A stretch of 61,553 nt of DNA, taken from assembly GCA_012798065.1 (NCBI GenBank), contig JAAZNW010000049.1, forward strand, positions 1 through 61,553, in the 5' to 3' direction. The notes beneath the pieces were generated by a model, which was not told the origin of the DNA, made no database searches, and saw only the letters and a program-made list of their open reading frames with translations. This document shows, piece by piece, positions 51,491 through 59,878 of the stretch (the stretch's first letter is position 1; every line of letters starts with the position of its first letter). Made by a program: the position numbers and the translations under genes. This DNA is from Chloroflexota bacterium. Its GTDB lineage: Bacteria > Chloroflexota > Anaerolineae > Anaerolineales > Anaerolineaceae.

Positions 51491-51823
51491 TCAGAGAGAC
51501 AACCCCCAGGTGCTCTTGGGAAGAACCAGCAACAGAATGATCACCGCGATCAGGCTCAGAACAATAAAACCGATTTGAATGTAGCCCAGGATCAAGCCGG
51601 TGGTTGCCATCCCGTCGCCGGTCAGCGCGCCGTGGCTTTCTTTTATTTCCTTTTTTCCAAGGTGACCAGTAATGATGGCCGTGATGGAACCCAGCAGCGG
51701 AAGGATTGTCCATCCGAGGATGCCAGTGATCAGGCTGGTAAGCGCGAGCGGGCTGTCTTTTGGGTTTATGGATGGCGGAGGTACCGCCGCCGGCGGTATT
51801 TCAAGTCTGGGTGGTAGAGTCAT
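51491..51823 (-). CDS. DUF4190 membrane protein (copy 2)
   Basis: 110 residues. A Pro-rich N-terminus of about 25 residues precedes ALTSLITGILGWTILPLLGS, ITGHLGKKEIKESHG and TTGLILGYIQIGFIVL. AAGGAGTG lies before the ATG. Same layout as copy 3, with the conserved GH(L/K)xKKEI loop. Confidence 0.88.
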   Translation of the reverse strand: MTLPPRLEIPPAAVPPPSINPKDSPLALTSLITGILGWTILPLLGSITAIITGHLGKKEIKESHGALTGDGMATTGLILGYIQIGFIVLSLIAVIILLLVLPKSTWGLSL

Positions 51824-51871
51824 AGTGAAGCACTCCTTCTAATTATTGCAGGACGATGGTTCTTTGCCCGA

Positions 51872-52234
51872 TCAGGAACCGAGCAGGCCGGCAATGGTGA
51901 CCACTCCCATTACTGCCAGCACGATAATGAAGATTCCTGTCAGGATGATCACGTACCCGAGCATTAAGCCGATATTGGCGAGTGTTTTCCCCTTCATATC
52001 CGCAAGACTCTTGCGAATATCGTGACGCCCTTTATGCCCGCTGATCACAGCGATGAGCGCGAAAAACGGGGTCAGGAGAAAAGTCAGAATGGGCTTGGAA
52101 GAGACCATCCCAAAAAACCATACGTATGTGCCGATACCCGCGATAAAACTCAGAATCGAGAAAAAACTGAGCGCTTTTTTGGGCTTTGGCGCCTCCAGTG
52201 AAGTATCTACTGACGAATTATTTTCTTCTGTCAT
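51872..52234 (-). CDS. DUF4190-like membrane protein (copy 1, diverged)
   Basis: 120 residues. A charged N-terminus is followed by FFSILSFIAGIGTYVWFFGM, AVISGHKGRHDIRKSLADM and LANIGLMLGYVIILTGIF. The SGHKGRHDI loop corresponds to TGHLxKKEI in the two other copies. GAGGAGGATAT precedes the ATG. It is the first of the three. Confidence 0.8.
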   Translation of the reverse strand: MTEENNSSVDTSLEAPKPKKALSFFSILSFIAGIGTYVWFFGMVSSKPILTFLLTPFFALIAVISGHKGRHDIRKSLADMKGKTLANIGLMLGYVIILTGIFIIVLAVMGVVTIAGLLGS

Positions 52235-52266
52235 ATATCCTCCTCAATATTAACGATTATACCCAC

Positions 52267-52476
52267 TCAAACGCTCTTTGACCATTCACTGATTACGCAC
52301 CTTTTTGGATATTCGCGTCGGAAATCCCCATCGTTCTTTAACAACCGAATGACCTGCCAGCACAAGTATATTTTCCGAATGGCATTGTTGATCAGCACTC
52401 GCATCAGCTCTGGGATTGCATACAATCTTTTTCTTACTATTTCGTCTATGAAGGGATAATCATTTGGATGAGTCAT
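52267..52476 (-). CDS. Small protein, inverted paralogue of 52683
   Basis: 69 residues. AAGGAGAACAAA precedes the ATG at 52476. The segment FIDEIVRKRLYAIPELMRVLINNAIRK aligns with EEILRNRLEAVREMVRVLFNSV of the divergent gene at 52683, and both begin MTH(P/Q)N. The rest is basic. No known family. Low GC. It may be a functional small protein or the decayed part of one. Confidence 0.6.
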   Translation of the reverse strand: MTHPNDYPFIDEIVRKRLYAIPELMRVLINNAIRKIYLCWQVIRLLKNDGDFRREYPKRCVISEWSKSV

Positions 52477-52682
52477 TTTGTTCTCCTTGTAAGGTTTGGT
52501 CACCTTAAGGATACTTCTGACTCACCGCTTTTGTTAAGGTTCAACAATTTACAGGAAATATGTTACACCAACTACTTTCCTTATAAGATTCAGATTATTC
52601 GCGGCAAGAATTTATATTTATAGTGATTAATTTAATCCACAGCCTCGGTTATTCACCACAATTTTCCAAGAGAGACTGGGAA

Positions 52683-52990
<308 letters not shown>

Positions 52991-53048
52991 GTTCTTCGGG
53001 GGTTATTATATCCTAAAAAGAAACACTGTCAAACAACACCAGCCACGC

Positions 53049-53759
53049 TCAACCTGTGCGGGGTTTTGCTTTTTTCCGCCAGCGCAACACAGCCTTTTTC
53101 ACTGGCCTTAACCTTAAGGTGAACAGCGCCGCCAGGTAGGCAGCCGTTAGCAGCGGTAAGGTTTTCACCTCTGCAGCGGGAATGAATTTCCCGTTGGCTA
53201 TCCATGAGTAATGCACCAGCACCAGCACCCCTGCCGGGTACACCATCGTGTGAATTTTCTTCCATGAACCACGGAGGGCTCTCTTCATCTTGTTGAGCGA
53301 GGTCACAGCCAATACGCTGAGGATTAGAAAAGCGACCGCTCCTGGCCAAAAGTATGGATGATTGGAAAAACCTTTGACCAAAGCATAAAAATCCATTCGG
53401 TAATTCAGGAAAATCAGGATTAATACGTGAACCATCGCGAAATAGAAGGCGTTCAAGCCAAAAGCCTGTCGCAGCGGCCCAATATGGATGTTCCCGGTAA
53501 GCGTGCGCAGGGGAGTGATACTCAGCGAAGCCAGCAGGAAAAGGAAGGCAATTCTGCCGGTGATCAGCTGAGCGTTTCGCGCCGGGTATTCTCCCAACCA
53601 ACCTGCCAGGTAACCCGCCAGCAGGATCAGGAAAACGACCGCGGCGAAAAGATTGACGACAAGCCTCCCCCTGTTCTTGATTCTTTTCCGCCTGGGCTGA
53701 ACACCTCCTTCCGTGGAGGTATGGTCGTGGCTGATGGAAGTTTCAGGTTCAATGCGCAT
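53049..53759 (-). CDS. MsrQ/YedZ-like haem membrane protein (ferric-reductase-like domain)
   Basis: 236 residues with six hydrophobic helices. TGRIAFLFLLASLSITPLR and LRQAFGLNAFYFAMVHVLIL carry the first haem-ligand His; WKKIHTMVYPAGVLVLVHY carries two more. This is the ferric-reductase-like transmembrane domain of MsrQ, the quinone-linked electron donor to the methionine-sulfoxide reductase MsrP. No msrP gene is adjacent, so the electron acceptor is uncertain. The charged N-terminus of about 30 residues is longer than usual. Confidence 0.82.
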   Translation of the reverse strand: MRIEPETSISHDHTSTEGGVQPRRKRIKNRGRLVVNLFAAVVFLILLAGYLAGWLGEYPARNAQLITGRIAFLFLLASLSITPLRTLTGNIHIGPLRQAFGLNAFYFAMVHVLILIFLNYRMDFYALVKGFSNHPYFWPGAVAFLILSVLAVTSLNKMKRALRGSWKKIHTMVYPAGVLVLVHYSWIANGKFIPAAEVKTLPLLTAAYLAALFTLRLRPVKKAVLRWRKKAKPRTG

Positions 53760-53849
53760 CTCGAGGTTTTATTAACTTTCTTGAAAAACAGGATGAAACC
53801 AACCAGTGAACATTATAAGCGATGTGCACGAACGCCGGTCATCAATGCA

Positions 53850-55076
53850 TCAGTTGTACTGCCGTATGGAGGGTTGGCGCAGTTGGATGGCGATGGACAC
53901 AGCCAGTAATACGCTGGCGAACACAAAAACGGCGAGGGCTTCGCTGGTCAGCCCTGCCAGCCAACCAGCGACCAATGAACCGATGGGGAAGCCACCCTGA
54001 AACAGCAGAATGTACACACTCATCACCCTGCCGCGCAGCTCGTCGGGGACGTGGGTTTGGATGAGCGCGTTCGTGAGGTTGACCACGGTCATCAGGCTCC
54101 AACCCATCAATACCAGCATCAGCAAGGAGACCGGCAGCAGACGAAAGAGGGCGAACAGCAATAGCGAAACAGGCATCACCAGGCTGCCGATGCTCCATAA
54201 CCTGCCACGGATGATGCGCGCGCCCAGATAGGCGATCATCAGCGCTGCGCTCAGCGAACCCAAACCGCGCGCTGAAAGCAGCAGACCATTGGTGCGCACA
54301 TCTCCGCCCAGCACCCCTGTCGCCCAGGCGGGCATGAGTGCCAGCAATCCAAAGCCAAAGACCGCGCTAGCGGTGAGCATAACCAGCAGAACGCGGATGT
54401 TCGCGTCTTTAAACGAGTAGCGCACTCCTTCGGTGAGTGTATGAGCCAGTGATCCCTGCGCAGGGCGTAAAGGGGGTTTGGCAGCGATTTTCATCAACGC
54501 CAACGCCAACAGCACCGCGATAAATGAAAGCCCATTGATGGTGAAGCACCATCCAGGACCCAGCCAGGCGTAAACCAAACCGGCAGCCGCCGGACCGATG
54601 ATGGTGCCCAGATTAAACACCGAGCTATTGAGAGCGATGGCGTTGGTGAGTTCCTGTTTGGGCACCAGGTCCACCACAAATGATTGGCGACCGGGAGCGT
54701 CGAAGGCATTGGCCGTCCCCAACAGGAGCGCGAGGAGGATGATGTGCCAGGCGCGCACGGTGCCGCTGAAGGTGAGCACCGCCAGGATGAAAGCCAGAAC
54801 CATCATTGAACCCTGGGTGATGAGCAGCATTTTTCGCCGTGAAATATGGTCAGCGACGGTGCCGGCGAAAAGCGAGAACAACCACACCGGTATGCCGTTG
54901 GCGAAGCCGACAATACCCAACATCATGGGAGACGCGGTCAGTTCGTATACCAGGTATCCCTGGGCGGTGGCTTGCATCCATGTACCGATGAGCGAAACGA
55001 TCTGACCACCGAACCATAAACGGAAGTTGGGGTGCTGCAAAGAAGAAAAGGTCTGTGATAGCTTATGCTCTAGCAT
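53850..55076 (-). CDS. MFS transporter, EntS-like exporter
   Basis: 408 residues with twelve hydrophobic helices. The N-terminal FRLWFGGQIVSLIGTWMQ and the loop DHISRRKMLLITQGSMM (motif A region) place it in the MFS_3/EntS group of exporters, which pump siderophores, macrolides or similar compounds out. No Shine-Dalgarno is seen before the ATG at 55076. A TAAAAT box ends nine bases upstream, so it is a further leaderless candidate. Confidence 0.9.
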   Translation of the reverse strand: MLEHKLSQTFSSLQHPNFRLWFGGQIVSLIGTWMQATAQGYLVYELTASPMMLGIVGFANGIPVWLFSLFAGTVADHISRRKMLLITQGSMMVLAFILAVLTFSGTVRAWHIILLALLLGTANAFDAPGRQSFVVDLVPKQELTNAIALNSSVFNLGTIIGPAAAGLVYAWLGPGWCFTINGLSFIAVLLALALMKIAAKPPLRPAQGSLAHTLTEGVRYSFKDANIRVLLVMLTASAVFGFGLLALMPAWATGVLGGDVRTNGLLLSARGLGSLSAALMIAYLGARIIRGRLWSIGSLVMPVSLLLFALFRLLPVSLLMLVLMGWSLMTVVNLTNALIQTHVPDELRGRVMSVYILLFQGGFPIGSLVAGWLAGLTSEALAVFVFASVLLAVSIAIQLRQPSIRQYN

Positions 55077-55493
55077 CTGCAGATTATTTTAAGAGTATCC
55101 TGATATTGCGCAATTCCTAACTGACTGCCCTTGCGCAAAATCCAGCGCGCTAAAAAAACCGCTAATGATTGGCTACCCGTAAAAGAAAGGGGGGGGCAAA
55201 ATGATCTCCCGGCTGCCAACAAAAAACTCTTATAATAAGATTGGCTCTGAGCTGGTCCCAATGGAACTGGAGGGCGATGAGTGAGATGATGCGAGAACTT
55301 GCTTATAGCTGCATTTTCATGAAAAGGATTGGATGGGGTTATACACACACCCTCACCCTGATGCCCGGCGGAAGGCTTGGAGGGATGGAACACTGGATGG
55401 CGGTCAGGCGCGCAAAACCCGACTACCTATGCACACCCTCCTCGTGCCCGAAAATCGGACAATGATGGATTATCCTTTCCCGTGGATTCCCCG
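55077..55493. other. Intergenic region without a convincing gene
   Basis: About 415 bases. A run of eight G lies near 55188 and a TATAATAAG near 55230, suggesting a promoter pointing rightward. Short open frames here (for example 55241-55465) lack a ribosome-binding site and recognisable protein features. Possibly the degraded 5' part of a gene, given the mini-ORF that follows. Confidence 0.5.
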
Positions 55494-55661
55494 ATGTTTT
55501 ACAGCGAATTTATGCGCTTATCCCAGCAAACACTTCGGGCTGAAGGATAGGAAAAAAGTCGGTTCCGCCTGATCATTAATGACGGCGAATCCCAATCGAT
55601 CCTGCAGCTGCATGTTAACTTGGCCGCTGGCGAGCCAAACCGCGAGGTAAAAAAGGAGTAA
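55494..55661 (+). pseudogene. 56-codon frame interrupted by one in-frame TAG
   Basis: ATG at 55494 begins MFYSEFMRLSQQTLRAEG, then TAG (55548-55550), then 36 more codons in the same frame containing FRLIINDGESQSILQLHV and ending at TAA 55661. The second part has an amphipathic, protein-like composition. The nitroreductase ribosome-binding site (AAGGAG) lies at its 3' end, which is the normal operon layout. Either a pseudogene, a sequencing error, or a separate short gene with its real start elsewhere. Confidence 0.5.
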
Positions 55662-55665
55662 TACT

Positions 55666-56268
55666 TTGGAAGATACACTTACCGTGATCATGAAAAGACG
55701 CAGCATTCGAAAATTCACCGACCAGCCGGTGGAAAAGGAAAAGATCATCCAGCTGCTGGAAGCGGCTATGGCTGCCCCAAGCGCAATGAACGCGCAGCCC
55801 TGGGAGTTTGTGGTGATTACAGAGAAGTCAGTTATGGATAAATTCCGTCGGGCGTTAATGTTCGCGAAAATGAACGCCCCCGCAGCCATCTGCGTGCTGG
55901 GCAGCAGCCGCATGCAAAAAGGGAAAGTGGGCGACAAGTTTTGGGTGCAAGATTGCAGCGCCGCCACCCAAAACATCCTGCTGGCAGCCACCGCGCTTGG
56001 GTTGGGGTCTATCTGGGTGGGCGTGCACCCCGTGACCATTTTTAGCCGACAGGTGAGCCATATCCTCAACCTGCCGAAAGGCGTGACCCCCTTGAACCTC
56101 ATTTACATTGGCTACCCGGCAGAAACAAAGGAGCCGCGAACGCAGTACGAGGAAGCACGCGTGCAGTGGGGTCCGTTCCCGCCCGCAGAAAAGAAGCACG
56201 CCAAAACTTTCCCGCAAGACCAGTCTATTCTTTTAGACGAGCAATCAAATGACCATACAGATCAATGA
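55666..56268 (+). CDS. Nitroreductase-family flavoprotein
   Basis: 200 residues from a TTG start with AAGGAG upstream. RRSIRKFTDQPV near the N-terminus binds FMN phosphate; AAPSAMNAQPWEFVVI and LAATALGLGSIWVGVHP are family motifs. FMN-dependent NAD(P)H reduction of nitro or quinone compounds is expected; the real substrate is unknown. Its 3' end overlaps the GNAT start by 20 bases. Confidence 0.92.
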   Translation: MEDTLTVIMKRRSIRKFTDQPVEKEKIIQLLEAAMAAPSAMNAQPWEFVVITEKSVMDKFRRALMFAKMNAPAAICVLGSSRMQKGKVGDKFWVQDCSAATQNILLAATALGLGSIWVGVHPVTIFSRQVSHILNLPKGVTPLNLIYIGYPAETKEPRTQYEEARVQWGPFPPAEKKHAKTFPQDQSILLDEQSNDHTDQ

Positions 56269-56692
56269 AATGTCCGTTCTCCATATTCAGGCGGCGCTTG
56301 CCTTATGGAAGCAAATAGAAGGCATGGGGTTGAGCAGCGCAGATGAACCAGGCGCGCTCGCCCGTTTTATCCAGCAAAACGCCGGGTTGTCGTATATCGC
56401 AGAAGAGGATGGTCAACTGGTGGGTACCTGCCTGTGTGGCTGCGATGGCAGGCGAGGTTACCTCTATCACCTGGCGGTTCTACCTCAGTACCGTCGGAGG
56501 GGGCTGGGCAGCGCTTTGGTGCGCACCGTCTTCACGGCTTTACACAAGAGAGATATTCATAAGTGCCACATTATGGTCTATACTACTAATCATAGCGGTT
56601 TAAAATTCTGGCAGGCAGATGGTTGGGTACGCAGACCGGAGATCGTGCTGATGTCGAAAGAGATCGAGGTGCGCGATGGTCCGGCAGCTTGA
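56249..56692 (+). CDS. GNAT-family N-acetyltransferase
   Basis: 147 residues. The acetyl-CoA site is LAVLPQYRRRGLGSALV (Q/RxxGxG/A), followed by FWQADGWVRRPE. It acetylates an amine on a small molecule or protein; the target is not predictable. Overlapping with the nitroreductase gene, so translated together. Confidence 0.9.
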   Translation: MTIQINEMSVLHIQAALALWKQIEGMGLSSADEPGALARFIQQNAGLSYIAEEDGQLVGTCLCGCDGRRGYLYHLAVLPQYRRRGLGSALVRTVFTALHKRDIHKCHIMVYTTNHSGLKFWQADGWVRRPEIVLMSKEIEVRDGPAA

Positions 56693-56703
56693 TGAGGGAA
56701 GCG

Positions 56704-57210
56704 ATGAAAGCGAGTAAAGTGGCGATAATCCTCAGCCTGTGCTTGTGGGTGCTCACAGCCTGCAACGGCGGAGAACAAGCAGGGCTGAACCAAGAGACTG
56801 GGGTATTCCCCAAAACGGATTGGTCCACGATCCCAGAGCAGTTACCCGCGTCACTGAAAGGGTACGAACTGTATTCTTGGCAACAGGGCAAAACACGCGT
56901 ATACACGCTTACCACCGGCACCAATCGCACCAAGTCTTTCGCTGAGATTACGGCGGCTGAGAATATTTGGGAGGGCGACTATCTGAAAATTTCCGTTGCC
57001 AGCCTGGAAGAGCTGAAAAAGCTGCTCAGCCGCCTGCCTGCTGAAACGCAGGTTTTCTGGGGCGGCATTGACCTCTCAGGACAGGTGGAGGAGGGAACCC
57101 TCTACTTTTCATACCCGGCAGATGAGGAATTGAAAGAGATTCTTCAATATTCGCAGGAGCTTGGCTTAAAACTACACACTATTCACGAACAACAGGAGGA
57201 TGAACCGTGA
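56704..57210 (+). CDS. Small lipoprotein, unknown function
   Basis: 168 residues. A lipoprotein signal ends in VLTAC (Cys about 21). The mature domain contains LKGYELYSWQQGKTRVYTLTTG and a C-terminal region with FSYPADEELKEILQYSQ. Start 56704 has GAGGGAAGC upstream; an ATG at 56695 is less well spaced. The stop overlaps the adenosine deaminase start (GTGA). Confidence 0.78.
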   Translation: MKASKVAIILSLCLWVLTACNGGEQAGLNQETGVFPKTDWSTIPEQLPASLKGYELYSWQQGKTRVYTLTTGTNRTKSFAEITAAENIWEGDYLKISVASLEELKKLLSRLPAETQVFWGGIDLSGQVEEGTLYFSYPADEELKEILQYSQELGLKLHTIHEQQEDEP

Positions 57211-58211
57211 TTTCACAAGATATTCCTTTGGTCGAACTGCACCGCCACCTGGATGGCAGCATCCGTTTGGAAACCATCCTTGAGCTGGGGTTAAAACACA
57301 ACCTGCCATTACCTGGCAAAACGCTTGATACTCTGCGCCCGTTTGTACAGGTTACCACACCGCAACCAGGGGTGATGGCGTTTATTGAAAAGTTCAAATG
57401 GATGACCGGCGTGATGGTGGATTACGACTCCTGCCGGCGCATCGCCTATGAGAACGTGGAAGACGCCTGCAGAGAAGGGATTGATTACATCGAACTGCGT
57501 TACAGCCCCTGGTTCATGGCAGAAGCCCACGGCTTGCAGCCTGAGGGCGTGGTGGAAGCCGTCACGGAGGGTATACGCGCGGCAGAACAGGAACACCCCA
57601 TTCGTGTCAACCAGTTGGGAATCCTTTCACGGCAATACGGACCGCAGATTGCCATGAAAGAATTGGAGGCGGAACTCAGGTATGCTCATGAGTTTGCCGG
57701 GTTGGACCTGGCTGGTGATGAAGAGGGCTTTCCCGGCGAATTGTTCCGCGACCATTTCCGTAAGGCACGAGACGCTGGCTGGCATATCACTGTGCACGCC
57801 GGAGAATCCGCCGGGCCGGAATCGATCTGGCAGGCGGTGCGCGAGCTCGGGGCGGAGCGTATTGGTCACGCGGTACGCGCGCCAGAAGACCCCGCGTTGC
57901 TCGATTTTCTGCGTGAGAAAGGCATCGGCGTCGAATGCAACCTCACCAGCAATGTGCAAACCAGTGTGGTCTCGGATTATGCAGCGCATCCCATGCGGCT
58001 TTTTATGGAAAAGAAAATTCTCGCCTCTATCAACTCAGATGACCCCGGCATCAGCGCCATCAACCTGCGCTATGAATATGAAGTGGCGGCGCCGAAGGCA
58101 GGATTAAGCCCGGCGATGATTCGCCAGGCACAGGAAAACGCTCTTCTCACCGCTTTTCTGACGGAGGAAGAGAAAACAGCCTTACGTCGAAAAAAATCCA
58201 CTGGGGCATAA
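57207..58211 (+). CDS. add: Adenosine deaminase
   Basis: 334 residues from a GTG start with AGGAGG upstream. ELHRHLDGSIR supplies the HxH zinc ligands, VHAGESAGPESIW the third His and catalytic Glu, and SINSDDPGIS the Asp pair. It deaminates adenosine to inosine in purine salvage. It is translated in overlap with the lipoprotein gene. No terminator is visible between it and the epimerase promoter. Confidence 0.95.
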   Translation: MISQDIPLVELHRHLDGSIRLETILELGLKHNLPLPGKTLDTLRPFVQVTTPQPGVMAFIEKFKWMTGVMVDYDSCRRIAYENVEDACREGIDYIELRYSPWFMAEAHGLQPEGVVEAVTEGIRAAEQEHPIRVNQLGILSRQYGPQIAMKELEAELRYAHEFAGLDLAGDEEGFPGELFRDHFRKARDAGWHITVHAGESAGPESIWQAVRELGAERIGHAVRAPEDPALLDFLREKGIGVECNLTSNVQTSVVSDYAAHPMRLFMEKKILASINSDDPGISAINLRYEYEVAAPKAGLSPAMIRQAQENALLTAFLTEEEKTALRRKKSTGA

Positions 58212-58223
58212 ATCCGTCTATGC

Positions 58224-58229
58224 TATAAT
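58224..58229 (+). promoter_or_regulatory. -10 box of the epimerase gene
   Basis: A perfect TATAAT lies 30 bases before the ATG, with AAGGAAAAAGG in between as a ribosome-binding site. Confidence 0.6.
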
Positions 58230-58258
58230 GCAGGCACTTAAATAAGGAAAAAGGCTGG

Positions 58259-59197
58259 ATGCGATATCTCATAACCGGCGCGGCCGGGTTCCTGGGTTCA
58301 GCGCTTGCCAACCGCCTCACGGCTGCAGGCGATGTGGTCATCGGGGTGGATGACCTTTCCGCGGGTGATCAAAAAAATCTTTCACCAACGGTGCAGTTTG
58401 TACGCGGTGATGTCAATGACCGACCAACTTTGTGGTCGCTCCTGCAAGAAGTGGATTGTGTCTATCACCTGGCAGCCAAGGTGAGCGTGCAGGAGTCGGT
58501 GCTGTATCCACGTGAATATAACAACGTTAATGTAGGCGGTACGGTGACTTTGATGGAAGCCATGCGTGATGTCGGCGTCAGGCGCGTGGTGTTCATTTCT
58601 TCCGGCACTGTTTATGGCAACCAACCGGTGCAGCCGGTAAAAGAGACCGTCATTGTTAACCCGCGCGTGCCATACGCGGTTTCAAAGCTGGCAGCGGAGT
58701 ACTATGTAAAAACGATCGGTTCCCTGTGGGGGATTGAAACGGTATGCTTGCGGGTTTTCAATGCATATGGGCCTGGTCAGCGCATTCCGCCGGTGCACAC
58801 CCCGGTGATACCCGGCTTCTTACACCAGGCGTGGGAGAATGGCACCATTGTGATCCATGGTGACGGCAACCAGACGAGAGATTACGTTTACGTGGATGAC
58901 GTGGTAAACGCCATGCTGGCCGCGGCGAACGCTCCCGATGTGAACAAGCTCACGATCAATGTCGGTAGTGGTACTGAAACTTCTGTAAGAGACCTGGCCA
59001 GAATGGCGATTGAAGTAACCGGCGGGAACCCTGAAGTGGTATATAACCCGCGCAACGAGGGCGGCATAAGCCGTTTACGCGCTGATATTAGCCTGGCGCG
59101 TGAATTACTGGCCTACGAGCCTGAGGTGGAGCTGCTGGAAGGATTAAAGCGCACGCTGGCGCATGACACCACCACAGATAAAACACAATACGAATGA
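58259..59197 (+). CDS. NAD-dependent sugar epimerase/dehydratase (extended SDR)
   Basis: 312 residues. GAAGFLGSAL is the NAD-binding GxxGxxG. Ser/Tyr/Lys catalytic residues appear in FISSGTVYG and YAVSKLAAEYY. It resembles UDP-glucose 4-epimerase and related enzymes (GDGNQTRDYVYVDDVVNAML is typical). It may serve the polysaccharide pathway at 40-43 kb, but is 15 kb away. Confidence 0.9.
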   Translation: MRYLITGAAGFLGSALANRLTAAGDVVIGVDDLSAGDQKNLSPTVQFVRGDVNDRPTLWSLLQEVDCVYHLAAKVSVQESVLYPREYNNVNVGGTVTLMEAMRDVGVRRVVFISSGTVYGNQPVQPVKETVIVNPRVPYAVSKLAAEYYVKTIGSLWGIETVCLRVFNAYGPGQRIPPVHTPVIPGFLHQAWENGTIVIHGDGNQTRDYVYVDDVVNAMLAAANAPDVNKLTINVGSGTETSVRDLARMAIEVTGGNPEVVYNPRNEGGISRLRADISLARELLAYEPEVELLEGLKRTLAHDTTTDKTQYE

Positions 59198-59224
59198 TCA
59201 ATGCAAGCAGACAAGTGATTTTTC

Positions 59225-59250
59225 AAACACCACCCGGGCGGGTGGCGTTT
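59225..59250. terminator. GC-rich hairpin after the epimerase gene
   Basis: AAAC.CCACCC (to 59235) pairs with GGGTGG.GTTT (from 59240) around a four-base loop. The flanking A and T runs are short, so it is a moderate bidirectional terminator. Confidence 0.65.
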
Positions 59251-59277
59251 GATTAAAGCGGGAAGGTGCTGTTTGGG

Positions 59278-59283
59278 TATAAT
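59278..59283 (+). promoter_or_regulatory. TATAAT -10 box seven bases before the glycosylase start
   Basis: A perfect TATAAT ends seven bases before the ATG at 59291, with no ribosome-binding site between them. Leaderless transcription is expected. Confidence 0.65.
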
Positions 59284-59290
59284 ACTTGAT

Positions 59291-59878
59291 ATGAATTGCT
59301 TGCCGCAATCCTTTTACCTGGGTGAAGTGACTGGCGTGGCGCGCGCGCTGCTGGGAAAGCGCCTGGTCCGCCAGGTGGACGGGCGGCGCATTTCGGGGAT
59401 CATCTGCGAAACTGAAGCCTACCGCGGAGAGGATGACCTGGCCTGCCACGCGCACTCAGGTAAAACCCGGCGCAACGAGGTAATGTATGGGCTGCCGGGT
59501 AGAGCGTATGTCTACTTTACCTATGGTATGCACTGGTGTCTGAATACCGTGTGCGGTGAAGAAGGGTATCCTGCGGCGGTTTTAATTCGCGCCATTTTGC
59601 CGGAAGAGGGTTTGGAATGGATTGCTGCGAGAAGGGCGGGGGTTGAACCTGCCAACTGGTGCAACGGTCCGGCGAAATTAACCAAAGCGCTGGGGGTTGA
59701 CGGTGGCTTGAATGGGGCCGACCTGATGGATGCAAACAGCCCGCTCTTCATTGAAGAAGGATATATCATAGAGCAGGCACAAATCAGCACTTCGCCGCGG
59801 GTGGGCATTCAATCAGCGCCCGAACCGTGGCGCTCAATGCCCTGGCGCTTCACCTGTTCCTGCCGGGCGGGGGCTTGA
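59291..59878 (+). CDS. DNA-3-methyladenine glycosylase (AAG/MPG type)
   Basis: 195 residues. ARALLGKRLVRQ, ICETEAYRGEDDLACHAHSG (with the catalytic Glu) and YVYFTYGMHWCLNTVCG identify the family. It removes alkylated purines from DNA. The C-terminus reads PWRF, then TCSCRAGA, and does not match the usual family ending; a small frame change near 59850 would give a more hydrophobic end, so the tail may be altered. The stop overlaps the next start (TGATG). Confidence 0.92.
   Translation: MNCLPQSFYLGEVTGVARALLGKRLVRQVDGRRISGIICETEAYRGEDDLACHAHSGKTRRNEVMYGLPGRAYVYFTYGMHWCLNTVCGEEGYPAAVLIRAILPEEGLEWIAARRAGVEPANWCNGPAKLTKALGVDGGLNGADLMDANSPLFIEEGYIIEQAQISTSPRVGIQSAPEPWRSMPWRFTCSCRAGA

Noticed and set aside
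53029..53601. 190-codon ORF overlapping the MsrQ-like gene on the same strand
   Set aside because: Low-quality composition and no membrane helices; the overlapping frame has the haem-protein motifs.
55241..55465. 74-codon ORF downstream of a TATAAT-like box
   Set aside because: No ribosome-binding site and no recognisable protein features; left as an unassigned region.
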